From positions 16,784,354-16,848,353 of the forward strand of contig NC_045139.1 in the NCBI RefSeq assembly GCF_008831285.2: 64,000 bases of DNA, read 5' to 3'. The stretch comes from Nymphaea colorata (lineage: Eukaryota; Streptophyta; Magnoliopsida; Nymphaeales; Nymphaeaceae). The position numbers were made by a program, and so were the translations under genes. Below are positions 20,997-34,031 of this stretch, piece by piece (within the stretch, counting starts at the first letter, position 1; each line of letters opens with the position of its first letter). The notes below the pieces were generated by a model that worked only from the letters and a program-made list of their open reading frames with translations, was not told the origin of the DNA and did no database searches.

Positions 20997-23584
20997 GTCC
21001 TATAAACCTCGGATTCTCTTGCTTTTGCAACATAGAAAAGTAAAATATTCTCTCAATATTGCAATGCTCTCTTTCTGTCTATGCCTTTCTGATAATATCT
21101 TTTCCAATGTATGTTCTCTTTCTCTCTTTCTTTTGTGTGCGAAGGTTCAAGATTATACAGATCTTGAACAGTTTCGACTTAATTAAAGATAAGATCATTA
21201 GAAAGATGTTGGGAGTCAAAATGCCAAAGGGGAGAACTGAAGAAGACTGCGCACTTGACCTGGGAATGGGCGATGCGTGCATGCAAGTGGAAGAATCATC
21301 TTCATATCGAATGCCCATCACACAATTATTGCGTACCTCCTTTTCTTTATTCTTTACCAAATAAAGCAACAAAATGTTCCATCAGCATGCCAGTTAGCTA
21401 GCTCATTATCCATCTCTCTTTCTCTCTTTATATATGCATATATTAGTTGGCAGGCGCATTCTTCTTCTTTTTTCTTCTCTCACACACAACAGACGCAGTA
21501 TCCCCGTGAGATCCACCTCATGAAGGAATATCGATTCACAAGAAGTTCCAAGTAAAGAAAGCAAAGATTGCAGACAACGGAGTCATTATTGAATTTTTCT
21601 TGAAAGATGTATCCGAGTTTAATAAGGACAAGGCCCAAACATCTTCCTCGTGATCTTGCGAGCAGTACCCATGAAGCTCCTCCTCCCTCCTCCACTGTCA
21701 GCTCAAACTCCGCCATAGCCGGCAGAAGGAAAAAAAGAAGAAGAGCAGATCGAATCTGTCTGCTCCAGTTTCCATCCGCCCTGTTATTTAAATAATAGTT
21801 TGCTTTCACATTTTGAAATCTGCTTATATACATGCGTGTGTAAGAGGGAGAGAGAGAGAGAGAGAGAGGAATGGCCACCTGTTTCAGGAAGGAATGAGTT
21901 GGTGAGACGTGGTTGCGTGGGGGTTCGAGATTTGAAGCACCCCTGCCTCCTATTGGTGGAGGAAACGGCAGCCACCAACGGCTGGAAAGTGTGGGTTTTG
22001 GATTAAATTAAGAGGGTCCCGTCTAACGCGATGGCAGCGGCAGATGCTAAGTTGACCGTCACCAATCTCTTGTCACTCGCCGAACGTTAGCTCATGGTCC
22101 CCCGACCCTCGCCGTCCGGCAGGCAAGGGCCGACGCTACTCCCGTTTTCCGGTGATGGTCGTGGAGCACCGCTCCCGAGTCACGACCCTTTTTAGCATGA
22201 GAGAAAGTTAGCGACTGGCACCGTCTCACCGTAAAGAAGAGGAATCATAATTCTTTTATTTTCAATTTTATTTTTATAAAAAAATCTTTTAATATAAATT
22301 AAAAGTATTTTAATCATTAACTAATAATATGCTGCATATAACCATGCGAGAGGCGATGGCACGGTCAAAGAGTAGGTAAAAGTAGAGTTTTATCTTCATT
22401 CGTAACCGTGTGATTCGAACTTGAATCAATTGAAGGAAGGCTACATCACAGCGTCAACTGTCAAACAGTTGTCTCAATGACCTGGCTGGATTATAAATTG
22501 TTATAATATATTTATTTATAAATAGATTAAAAAAAAAAAGTAAATCTGTTGCTTGACTTTTTCATCAATTAAAGCAAAATAATATGTAAAACGAATGTTT
22601 ATATATACTTTGTAAAGTTTGTGATATTTCATAATTTCAAGAATAACAAAGATCAGTATTTGACAATATACGAGCTGATGATCCTAGCTAACTCGACGAA
22701 ATAATTTATTTTAGATGAACGGGTTCTTGAATTTACTCCAACAGTTAGGTGCCCACTTGATGTGTTCGAAAGGTGGCTCTTTCTTAAGCCGTCATCTACA
22801 TAGTGGATGTTTATAAGGAGCCACATTTGTATATAAAATTTTAATACGTATGTCCTGAAAAGTTAACTTCGCACTTGCATCTTGTAAATTATCATCCAAG
22901 TTTACGTAAAGTCATACTTTACATAGTTTATATAAAATTGATTACAAGTCGTGCGATCAACTTGATTGGTAACTCACAAAAAGTAGTTCTACATGAATTA
23001 ATCAAGTCAAATGGCTCATGACTGAGTTTCCATAATCTTCGAATTATGTTTTGCACTCATACTTTAATGACTACGTCATATAAGGTATTGTAACAGAAGA
23101 CAAAAAAAAAAAACAAGTAACTAAATTAAATTGTAAGCGCCACTATAAGGTTTAATTTAGGTAAACAAATTTATCAACATGGTTAAAAATGACCCCCTCA
23201 TGAAGCATTTGGTAATAGAAATTCTATGAATCCATTCGATTGTGGGATATATTCATGAAAGATTAATGAGTAACGATATATTTATGAAACATTAATCCAG
23301 TGTTCATGTTGCCAAATGTTACAAATCAAACTGCTTCTACCATTTTCCAACATTCGTAAGTTACTTTGAGAGGGACAATTTTCGAGCTCCTTTTTTGTGG
23401 GATGATTTTGTGTAACAAATTACCATGAAAGTATCAGAAAATAAAAATTTTTCAAAATGCAAGAATAAAATGTCTAGCTCATTAATTTGCATGCTCTACA
23501 TGATCCTAACCGCAAAACTGCATGTATTTCCTTGTGAAGATAATTTTGATATTTTTCTATCACCACGCCAAGATGATCATGTCA

Positions 23585-23700
23585 ATATATTGGTAGAAGA
23601 CAAGAGGCAGAGCCACATATAACTGCCCACACTAGCTTTTCAAGATTTTTTTTTTTTCAACTAATATTTTTAAATATTTGGTGCATTTTGGTTCCGCCAT
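23585..23700. repeat. Degraded repeat, related in reverse to 38490-38570
   Basis: It starts with GGCAGAGCCACATATAACTG followed by 'cccacactagc' and a T-rich interior, and ends in 'ggttccgcc'. A reverse-oriented relative, sharing GGCAGAGC and TGCCCACA-like words, appears at 38490-38570. The GCAGAGCC/TTCCGCC pairing recalls the hAT-like family at 13280. Confidence 0.4.
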
Positions 23701-25483
23701 TAATAAGACATCAATAAAAATATTATTAAATTCAAAAAAAAAAAAAACAAGCTTCTACTATGTGAAAACCAGGTGAATAATCGGAGGTCCCTGCCAACAG
23801 TTTGTCCATCTTATTTATTTAATTACGTGCCTTTAATTATGCCCCCTGCTAAAGACAACTCAAAAAAACAAAACGAAAAAGAAAGATGAAGGGGCATTAA
23901 AGAGGGAGAGGGGTTGCACATGGAGTGGGGCCCACACGAAGCAATCGCATGAGAGAGGCCAGCGGATTGCCCTAAGACCGAACGATACTCACCGTGGAAA
24001 ATAAAAGAACTTGCTGTTTGCGGGATCAGGATTTTCTTTCCCATCCCAGCCGAGACAAACAGAAAAAAAAGAAGATGAGATACAGTTTTTCGTGGAGTTT
24101 AAATCACGGATTCCTTTTTTTCAAAAGGAAAAAGTTTCCCATCATACGATTTATTTTTTCTTCATATTTCCACTTGAAACGAGCGTCTGTCTACTTCGGG
24201 TGTATTTGTTTCATCATGGAATCACTATGGACATAATATCACTAGATTTCGTATATGCGGATTTAAAATGGGACCCGCTCCCCTCCCCCCCCCCTTCAAA
24301 CCGACCTTAAATTCATTGTTTTTATATACCTAACATGGATTTAAAATTCGAGACAAACTGACCAAGTACAGCTTTTAATGTAACCTGAGATCGGAAATCC
24401 AAAGCTATCAAACACTTTTATAATGACTAATGACTCATGGCCCCCCTTTTTTTTCTTTGTGATGAAAGGAAACTTTGGTGCTTTTGAGGGAAATCTTGGA
24501 TTTTGCTGCTTAAGGGTTTGTCTTTCTTTCATCCTTTTTAATCAATTTTATAATTAATGAGCCTCCTTTATAATATCAATGCTTCTAATTTATAATTACT
24601 AATTCGTACTTAATTCTTTTCGCAGACTTCAAGAACTTTTAGTTAAAGTAAGGTTTATGGAAGAAATCAAACATGCCTTTGATCAGACTAAACATAAAAT
24701 ATGCTTTTTTAACTACCAAGTTAGGTGGAGCATTTAACTAAAACATACTCGTTATGTACTTGCGTTGCACTTGCTACCCATTTTCTTTTTTGCCTTCTTG
24801 GATCTCTTTACGGATCCTAAAAAGGCTGGATTTAAGATATTGGACCAATTATTTAGATTTTCCAACAGATTGAGAACCGGACTCAATCAGGATCAAAACC
24901 ATTTTCGAATCAGATCAAATGACGATCATATGTTTTTAAATTAAAAACAATGAGTAGAAAATGAAATTAAATAGAAAACAAAAAGTAGACTTAGGTCGAA
25001 TAAGAAAACAAATGTATCTACCAACTTAGTTTAAGGAATGCCATTAAATTATTACATTTGGCCATTTTTAACTATGAAAAAGTAAGGTTCATCCTAGTAG
25101 GAAAGATGATCTTCTTTCAAAACCAAAACCAAAAGATTCTCTCATTTTAAGAGCCAAAGTACGCTTAAGAATAAGATAATTGGATGGTTAGGTTGCACTG
25201 TCATACCCCAAAATATTATTTAAATTATAAAAATATGTCAACATTTTTATAAAAAAAATTAAAATACTAATGTATTTGTTACAATGCACAATCTTGGATG
25301 AGTCGGTTTAGCACGCATCTCGAGACGCATTAGAACTCAACAAGTGGGTCTGCTTGAGAGAGCTTAGACCAATTAAGACAAAGACAAAGGTTCAAGACCA
25401 CAAATAGGCACGTTTATAATATAATAAGGTTGTCCTCAACACCTAGAGGAATCGACTTCACTAGCTAGCAATTGTGGTGAATT

Positions 25484-25680
25484 TTTTTTTTTTTTTTTTT
25501 TTTTGAGGGTTCAAGACTTTTGAAAAAAACTATTAAAATTTTTTCACACGAGCTAAAAAAAATTCTGAAAATTTTAAGACAAATTAAAATTCTAGAAAAT
25601 GTTAAATATTAATTTTTTATTTTTTTCAAAATCTCAAAGGGATTATGGCTCCCTTGCTCCCTCTGGACAAACCCATTTTT
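25484..25680. repeat. Degraded T/A-rich repeat
   Basis: A run of about 22 T (from 25484) is followed by 'gagggttcaagact', an AT-rich centre and 'atggctcccttgctccctc'. It looks like a decayed transposon fragment, but no inverted ends or target duplication are evident. Confidence 0.3.
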
Positions 25681-25827
25681 GTACGTCATACGCTAAGTGA
25701 AAGGCCTCCGCGTCCTGACATGTTAGTAGGGTTGCAAATAAGTGAGATCTGGTGTAAGGGTTTTGTCATTTTTTAGTATATTGTATTGGATTTTGACGTC
25801 GTATCAGATTCTATGCTAATTAGATAC

Positions 25828-26303
25828 TAGAGCTGCGCATGAGTCAGGTTGAGTGCGAGCTTGGCCCTCAACTCGGCAAAAAAAACTTGAGCTCAAGCTC
25901 GACTTGAACTCGAGTCGAGCTCCTTATAGCAAGCTCGAGTTCGACTCTACTACACGACAAAATCGAGCTTGATCTCGTCTCGTTTAACCCATTTAAATTG
26001 TTTAGGCATTAACTCATGTAACTCATGCAAGAGTTTAACTCATGTAACTTGTGATTTTTTTTTTTATCCCAAAAGTTGAAACAGATGACCGGCTTTGGTA
26101 GTATTATGTAGAGTACCGGTTTGTGAGTGGAGTCAAGTATAAACGAGTCTGAGTTCCTAAAACTCGAACTCGACTCGTTTATCATTTTGAATATCTTTGT
26201 AAGCTCAAACTCAGCTGGTTTATAAATGAGTCAAGCACGAGCCGATTTTTTTCGAGCAAGTTCGAGTCGAGCCCAAGTTGACTCGGCTGGTTATGCAGTC
26301 CTA
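25828..26303. mobile_element. 476-bp non-autonomous TIR element rich in TCGAG words
   Basis: The left end TAGAGCTGCGCATGAGTC pairs imperfectly with the reverse complement of the right end, TAGGACTGCATAACCAGCC. The flanking octamers TTAGATAC (25820-25827) and CTAGAGAC (26304-26311) match at 6 of 8 positions. The interior has many CTCGAG, GCTCGAG and ACTCGAACTCGACTCG words in both orientations at both ends, so the arms can fold back on each other. There is no coding capacity. The TAGGGCTG-type end and 8-bp duplication suggest a hAT-like element. Confidence 0.7.
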
Positions 26304-26809
26304 CTAGAGACTCGCATACGTGCGCACCTTTGAGAAAATATTATTGCTTTGTCAATCAACATTAAGGATGGACGGGCTGCTTGTACACATAATTCAGTTG
26401 GTTAGGCCTTACCTCAATCGAATAATTTTGAAGACAACAATTTATTAGGATATGATGAATATTCTATAAGAAATCGCCAATCGAATTTAGACAGCCTTGG
26501 TTTTTTGTACAGGTTTTGAGTTGAAAAAACACAAAATATAATCTGCCAAATCTTCAACCAAATAAAATCATATTTTTTTTTTTCATTTAAAAAATGATAA
26601 TTCATGGGTCAAAGTCTACTAGACCATGCCTAACATATTCATTAATATATTTGTCGAATCTGAATATGTAATTGATATTCCTAGTGTGACCTCTTTAGAT
26701 AAATCCTTAGAACCAATGCAATAACATCTCCATTTACTTAACTAGAAACTAGAAAGTTAAAATTGATAGAAAAGAATAAAGGGAAGAAGGGTAGAAGTTC
26801 AATAGTGAA

Positions 26810-26812
<3 letters not shown>

Positions 26813-26847
<35 letters not shown>

Positions 26848-26848
26848 C
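26813..26848. repeat. (TA)n microsatellite
   Basis: TA dinucleotides with one 'tatg' interruption. Confidence 0.9.
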
Positions 26849-28414
26849 AGTCTACTTGAGTAAGGGATAAAAACCACGCCTCTTAAATTTGTATTAAAAA
26901 GTGTTTTAAACAAGATGTGAACCGTTTAATGTAGTTATAAATATTTAGTTTGAGTTATTTGTGTAAAAAAAAGTGGTCTTTTTTTATTATCAAAATTTTG
27001 ACGTTATAAAAGCCATTCATTTTTTTTATTATTTTAAAACATTAAAATAAAAAAATGGCTATATGTTTGTCACAAATTCACTTTTAAAATAATAACTAGA
27101 AGGTTAGATTGCAGAAAAATTATTTTAATTATTAATTTTAATTGATATATTTTTTGTCCTTACCCAAGTGGTCTGTATATAATAAACAAGACAGAAGGGC
27201 AATATTGTAGTTTGGGTTTATAAATTCATTTTGATAAGAGCAATTTAAAAAAGGTTACTTGGCTCGTAAATTTTACAAAAAGGCTGCCACTTTTTAATAG
27301 CCAGTTGAATCGAGGGGACTAAATATAAGTAAAGTACGTCAATCGAAAGGCACCTCGGAGATTGATTTCTTGGCTTCTTCAACTCGATGGTCTCGTATTC
27401 AACTTTTAGAATTTTTGTTGCTAAAGGTCGACAGGACTTGAACTATTAATTCAACATATAGTTTTTATTTGAGTGCATTTGAATTTGATTTTTTTTTTTT
27501 TTTTTTGCTTTTATCAGAGAATATCTAATTTTTGGTCATGCTATGTCAATCTTATTCATGACCCAGATCGTTTTAATCACTTCTTCTGACTAAGCAACGG
27601 TCAACTACATTGTTCGTGGACCACGTTTGAAGCTTAATCGAAGAAAAGCGTCTGGTAATGTCTTTTATCTTTTGAGGCTAAAGAAAAGTTGTTAGATGGA
27701 ACTACTCGGATGTTAGTCAACTTCATCTGGAAGCGGTTTCCATTAATAAATTAATGGAGAGGTAAAAGAGAGAGAGAGAACAGTTACTTTCTTCCTTCAA
27801 CCTTCCAGGTTATGATTCATATCAGGTTTTTCTTTCATGACGATCTAATGAATGAGAGAGAGATAAAAAGTGAAAAGGCGAGGAGAAAAGAGGTTTACGT
27901 CTTCTCGGTACATTTGATCACAAATAATTAACGGCATCAAATGCGTCTTTGGGATCTGCACTGTTGCTGAATTCCAAGTCGGTTTCCCTCTCTCTCTCAC
28001 ATCTCACATTTGGACCAGTTTCCCCTCTTAACTACTTTCTCAACCAATACCAAGTATTTGTCAATCTCTCCCTCCCTCTCTCACACAACAATCACCAGCA
28101 ATTCCTTCGCTCTTTCCTTCAATTCTCTCTCTTTCTCTCTCTCTCGCCGCTGTGGTAGAATTTATTCTTCGAGAAAGAATGCGTTGCCTATCTTTGCTCT
28201 GTATCTCTCTCTTCCTCTATCTTTTCTCTTGGTCTGCTTTCACCTTCTGAGTTTCGTGTAGGAGGAAGAGAGATACCCATATCCTGCTTTTCACAGTATC
28301 AGGTCGTACCTCGTTCACTCTATCCTCCCTTTCTGTCTTTCGAGATTAGAAATCTAGCCTTACCTTGATCTCCCTCTCTCCCTTCTTTCTCTCTCATGAG
28401 GAGGTAGAAGGTAA

Positions 28415-30324
28415 ATGGCGACGAATTCCAATATGGGGTTTCATCAGGGGACGCTCATCCCCCCGGCGGCGTATAATCGCCACGCTATCTCCTTTCAGAC
28501 CGGGGCCATCAGTAGCTCCTCCGGGATCCACTCGCCGGACACCGGAGGGTTCGGGGAAGCGTTCTCTGCTCTCAAGCACGACACCGGCTTGGCTGTGGAT
28601 TGGTCACCTGAAGAGCAGTCCATACTGGAGAAAGGGCTAATGAAGTACTCTCTCCCCCCCTCCCCTACCCTCTCTCTCTCTCTCTCTCTCTAACCCCAGT
28701 TCGTTGATTTCTTTGATTTCTTGCTATTTGGTCATGTTGGTACTCATCGTTTTGTCGTATTTGCTGGGCACAAATCTTTCCTTGAATCTCATTGCTCCAA
28801 GGGGTGGCGGTGTGGGCTGACGCTCAGTTTTTTGACCCGCTTTCCCCGTGCATATTTTGTCTGTTCGTTTTTATGAAATTTGTTTATTAGCTGCTTTCGG
28901 CATGTACTTACCATGTTTTACTCTATGTTGTTTATTTTTCTTTCTGTAGGTCGTACTGTTGTCGTTTTTAAGTGTTGTCCCTTTAGTAGTTAACTTCAGA
29001 AATTCGGCAACTCTTTTTACTGCTCTTCCATTACTAGCGTGGATCTTTTCATGTATTCCGTAAATATTTTTTCGGTGAGAATTTCCATGGTGGCTTACAA
29101 AATCAAGTCCCCTTCATTCAGATACAGGACGGAAATACCACTATGATTTTTCTTCGCTTTATGGGATGTAGTTGATCCCCTTCAACTTCATGACAGTTAA
29201 AACCTTCCTACTGCCTGTACGTTTTGGTGGTGCTGCTTGAATAAAGTTGACCATCTATTTTCTGCTGTCTTTTGAAGCCAAATCCATAGTCCATCTATTA
29301 TTTCTAAGTGCTTCATGAGCGTTTCTCGGGTCGCTCCACGCTGCTTCTTAACATTTGCTTTGGTTCTCCACGGAACAGCTTTGTTTACCTTTGGCAACTC
29401 TTTCTTGTTGTTTTCAGGTGTATAGATGTATACTCATATTCCTTGATGTTTTTTCTTTTTTTTTTTTAATTCTCTTTTCAGGTATGCGGGTGAACCTAAT
29501 ATCATGAAGTACGTCAAGATTGCTTCTGAATTGAGAGAAAAGACTGTTCGGGATGTTGCCCTTAGGTGTCGTTGGATGACAGTGAGTTTTTCTTTTCAAT
29601 TTCCTTTTGTTCTGCACAAGTAGCAACGAGCGTTGTGTTTGCTACAGGATTGCTCGTCTGATTGTCAATTGGCTAGAAGCAAAATGGGTCCAGAGCTTGA
29701 AATTATTTTCTTTCCTTGTGTCTGGAATCTTCATTGTATTTTCTGTTCTAATTTGAGAGCATTCTTTGCCCTGCCAATCTGTTTGCATTATCTTGTTTAG
29801 GTGCATGAATTCTACACGGATTAGTTTTGTTGGCAGTACAATGAAAATAAAAAAGGATAGACCATGAGCTTACTACAATGCAGAATAGTTGACAGTACTG
29901 AAATTTCTTTCCATAATTCTGTGAAATCTCAGAGGGTTGTTGTCTCGTTGTATTAGAACCCTGAGTATCTTGAGATTTTCAAAATATCAGTAATAGATTG
30001 TTGGTTGATGTCGTAATGTGTCATGTTTGACGAAGTAATTTTATTTGCAATCATTTTCTGGATACTGTGAGTCTGTGAAGACACGCATGCCTAAAGTCCA
30101 TCAGTCTCTCAGTTTCAAGGTCTTGAATTCTTCCCTTATGACTGATGATTGGACATGGCTTTTCCACAGAGAAAGGAAAGTGGAAAGCGGAGGAAGCTAG
30201 AAGACTGTTATTCAGGGAAGAAGCTTAGAGATAGAAAGGTAAATGGCTCAATACCGTTTCCATTTGGGTCTCCGTGTTACATACTCATTGACTTTGTGCA
30301 AATAGTTTTTAAAGGAAACATGAC

Positions 30325-30416
<92 letters not shown>

Positions 30417-31830
30417 GTCATGGTAAATGAGTTTTCACCCATAACCATGCTTAACTAGCTTCCATCTCTCATTGTATCTAAATTCATGCCCTTGAGCTGG
30501 GATAAATTGGTTATTCATGTTTAAAGTCATATTTTCAAAATTACAACTCTCTCTCTCTCCCTCTCTCTCTTACATATACACACACACACACACACACACA
30601 GAGAAATCATTGACAGAGCACAACTTTCATTTTCACAACTTCTTTTTTATGATGGTTTGGGGGGAGTTGGTGTCGAGTTGTGAACACCAGTATTGCACCA
30701 GTTCTGCTATTCAGATCCAGAGAGAGCACTACCTACTGTCCAGAGATGGGTACTACCCATCCTGGACCAAAGTACATGATTTGAAATGGGTCAGGATGGG
30801 CACCCATTGTTGACAAAGTGCTTTCTGGTTCTGTACGAGCCGAACAAACTGGCATTTTGATGAGGGGTAACAAGATCCAAAGCTTCAGCTTAACATGAAC
30901 TCCGAGGTCACTAATCTTGGATGTTGGAGCTTTTCCACTATGTATGTGCATATGTGTGTGACTGTCTGTGTGTGCAGAGTGAGAGGAGAGTCTTCTTTGG
31001 TACAATGTATTTATAAGTTTAAACCTATACTGCTTTGTCTGCATAGAGCTGATCTGAGTGATGCATGTAACCTTCTGAAAATTTTCCTTCAGACCTTCTC
31101 TTATCTGTACTATCTTGAGAGTGAAGACTAATTATTGAAGAGGATATAAATTCAACACTTTTCTAGTAAACTAGGATCTTCATGGCCTAGGACTTATCAA
31201 GTCATAATATTGGACATGGCATTGGCACTTAGCAAGTGGCGAATAGAGCCATGCCCATGATAAACATGTTGGAATTAGTTTGAAGCTTTGAAGGTTGAAA
31301 ATAGGAGCTTTCCAGACCGTAGCAATGGAATACGCATGGTTCATGTCGTATAGACACTTTTAATTTAGAGATATGTTCTATGTTGCTCCTGCTGGTTATT
31401 AAGTGTTCTGTATAAATGTTGTACATGCAGTTAAATTGTATTTCAGATCTTTAACTGCTAAATTCTTTCAGGAGAAGACCATAGAGTCCTCTAGTAGGGC
31501 TAATATATGTCCAGTCCCACAGCTGAACTTGGGTACATATCCTTTCATGGTGCATCAGATAGCCAACGGCAATGCATTATCAAGTCAAGGTAGGTTATAA
31601 TCTTCAGATTCAATTGAGCTAGTGCTATTGTGTGCATCAAATTTGTAGTATATGATTTCTCTGGTCATGTGGCAATGTTGTCAAAGCTTACTGGTTTTTA
31701 AATGTTTCTGTCGCCATGTCTAAATTTCAATATTACTGTAACTTGGAAGCACATAAAGTAAAACACAGGTGTGCATATGGAATGCGAGTCAGGTTGGACC
31801 CAAGATAGACCCAGACTGGTTTCAGATTTT

Positions 31831-31869
<39 letters not shown>

Positions 31870-32655
31870 AATGGCCTAGTGGCTAGAGACAATACAGATG
31901 ATCCATGTGCCTGTCTCACCTGATATTGATGACATGGAGGTTTCCATAGGGGCTTCAAATTTTGACAGTCCACACTCCACACTTGTCATAACTTTCAAGG
32001 CTCCTAACACATAAGATTCTTTTTTTCTGTTTTTGTGTTTGGAGATCCTAGTATCGGTTCCCAAGTTCTGCAGGTGAAGAAGCTACAGAAACAGTTGTGA
32101 AGCCATTGACATTGCTCCTCTGGGCTGCATGTTATAACCGTATTCACAAATGCTTTATCGCTTGACGAGGTGAAAACTTAAGTATTTAGGAAAATGTCAG
32201 TATATTCTAAGTACAAAATATATAAAAACAAAACCAAAACATATGCAAGAAAAGATGAAGAAGCTCCTCTGTAGGGTATCACAATGGAAACTTTATACTA
32301 AACAGTACAAAAGGAAGAAATAAAAACTCTAAGATATGAAAAAAAGAAGTATATCTGGAGGGAAGAAACTGAAAAATACTTTTTTGGGAGAATCCTGCTG
32401 TGATGTAATAATATTTTCAGAATATTGGTGAGGACCATTACTTTGGTTGATACTCATCTGCTTTTGCCAAAGTTTGAAGCAAATTCTCTGTTGGCAGCTA
32501 TGACTCCGACAATGACTACCACAACCCAGCATCTTTTGGAAGAAAATAACCAGGTGTTTAACCAGATTGCTGCCAATCTTCAAGCATACAAGGTGATTAT
32601 GCAGGCTTGTTTACTGTTTCATTTGATTGCAGTCACCCAAATCTCTCTCTCTCTC

Positions 32656-32707
<52 letters not shown>

Positions 32708-33944
32708 TCTTATGTAGGTACATTCTTTAGTGCATGATATTTTGATTTGATTTTATTGAAAAGCGTGAGTCACACCAGTGATTGAGAATCACAGGTGTTA
32801 AGGGAGTTTGCTTTCACAAGAGCCACTGAACGCACCACAGTTTTGTCTATGTGATTCTTCTGTGCTTACCTGCGTAAGATAAAGAATCACAGGACAAACT
32901 GTAAGTTTCCTTAATATAACTTAAAGCATCCGGCTATATTGGCAACTATTTTTTTCAGATAAGGGGAAAAAACGCAAAAAGGAAAAAAGAATCACTTTCT
33001 GGTTTGGTGATTTACAACGCCAGGTGCTATTTGGAATCAGGGCTACATCTATACGTCTCAAACTCATGACAACCTGCCAACTTGGCTTCCTCTTGCTGCC
33101 TCTGCAATGACCTGAGCCTTCATGGACTCCTTTTAAGAACAAGTTATGCCACCTTTTGTTTTGTTAGAGAGACAATAATTTAAAGGCCTTTAAGTAGCCT
33201 TTCTTTATTGGCAAAACTCAGTTATTCAAAGACGGCACATTTTTTAAACATATATTATAAACCAAGGTATCTAAATGCAACTTGTTGATGTATCAGGTTG
33301 CACTGTGTAAAGAGCTGATCAATTAGGGATTTTTCTAATGAAGTCACTAAAGGGAATTGGGGACAGAGGCAGAGTGTGGTGGATTAGGGCCCTTATTTTC
33401 TCTCTATTCCCTTTGTTCCTGGTGACGTTTTGATCTCTGCCAGATAAACCTGAATGGTTTGTTTATCTAGTGAACACTTGAAACGTGTTGTACACCTACT
33501 CTGCCAGCTAAAAGCTTTCTTAGATAGATCACATATTCTACTTTGCGCTGATTTCACATGTCCAGAATTTGTTCAAACATTTCTAATAGGTATTGATGAT
33601 ATTACTGTTCTTGGTGATTTTGTATGAACCCATTTTAAGACATTAGTGCTGCTAAAAATGATCTTATTTTATCTTCTTTTTATTTTGCTAAGGTACAAGA
33701 CAATATTGAACTTTTCCTGCATGCCAGGAATAATATCACGGCCATCCTCAATGAGTACGTTAGCAATTTTTACTGTTTTATCATTCTGGTTTTGGTACCT
33801 CTAGTTGTAATTTCTGACTTGTAGACGGTGCTGCTTAATATGTACAGCATGAACGGGATGCCTGGGATAATGAGTCAGATGCCTCCATTACAGGTCACTA
33901 TCAATGAAGAACTTGCAAGTACCATTCTCCCCAATACCAGTCAG
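28415..33944 (+). CDS. SANT/Myb-like DUF3755 nuclear protein (last exon not resolved)
   Basis: Seven exons join in frame with GT-AG introns: 28415-28644, 29482-29581, 30170-30238, 31472-31589, 32498-32592, 33693-33754 and 33848-33944, giving 257 aa so far. Residues 62-110 (DWSPEEQSILEKGLMKY to LRCRWMT) form a SANT/Myb-like helical domain. A lysine/arginine-rich stretch follows (111-133, ESGKRRKLED and KKLRDRK), a probable nuclear localisation signal. The C-terminal block (LLEENNQVFNQIAANL, ARNNITAIL, NGMPGIMSQMPPL, NEELASTILP) matches the plant DUF3755 family. The molecular role is not established from sequence; nuclear, probably chromatin- or DNA-associated, is inference. Exon 5 needs the acceptor at 32497, because an upstream acceptor at 32420 gives an early stop. 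After Gln257 translation could continue into intron to a stop at 34031, or jump to a short terminal exon (acceptors at about 34032 or 34149). Family members usually end within a few residues of this point. Confidence 0.85.
28647..28692. repeat. CT-rich tract next to the DUF3755 exon 1 donor
   Basis: The intron starts GTACTCTCTCC and continues as C/CT tracts, including a pure CT run at about 28671-28692. Reading through it gives Ser-Leu repeats, which are not coding. Confidence 0.85.
30328..30415. repeat. Compound microsatellite (AT)n-(AG)n in DUF3755 intron 3
   Basis: An AT run (30328-30380) passes into an AG run (30381-30415, one GGG interruption). It has the same order and strand as the 797-931 tract. 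Confidence 0.95.
30541..30601. repeat. CT tract and (CA)n microsatellite in DUF3755 intron 3
   Basis: CT dinucleotides at about 30547-30570 are followed by a CA run to about 30600. Confidence 0.85.
31834..31862. repeat. (GA)n microsatellite in DUF3755 intron 4
   Basis: A pure GA dinucleotide run. Confidence 0.92.
32642..32705. repeat. Compound microsatellite (CT)n-(AT)n-(GT)n in DUF3755 intron 5
   Basis: Three dinucleotide runs follow one another without spacer, about 50 bp after the exon 5 donor. Confidence 0.93.
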
Positions 33945-33948
33945 GTGA

Positions 33949-34001
33949 AAACTCTCTCCCTTCCTCCGTTCCTCTCTCTCTCTCCCTCTCTCTCTCTCAT
34001 G
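33949..34001. repeat. CT-rich tract after the DUF3755 exon 7 donor
   Basis: The sequence after GTGAAAACTCTC at 33945 is CT-rich with pure CT runs. If exon 7 is retained, the frame reads on through the tract to TAA at 34029-34031. Confidence 0.8.
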
Positions 34002-34031
34002 CTATGTGAAAACACCCTTTTGGGTTTTTAA

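Larger units (their letters stand above)
12837..28414. other. 15.5-kb region with no supportable gene
   Basis: Between the CKX stop and the DUF3755 gene no reading frame shows a known domain, a splice-linked partner or gene-like length; the longest are about 130 aa and overlap simple repeats. The stretch is AT-rich and contains the hAT-like MITE at 13280, a relic at 13945, a 476-bp TIR element at 25828, other degraded repeats (16590-16930, 18895-19025, 23585-23700, 25484-25680) and many AT, CT and CA microsatellites. A short GC-richer island lies at about 22015-22200. The last 450 bp are CT-rich and probably include the DUF3755 promoter and leader. Confidence 0.55.
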
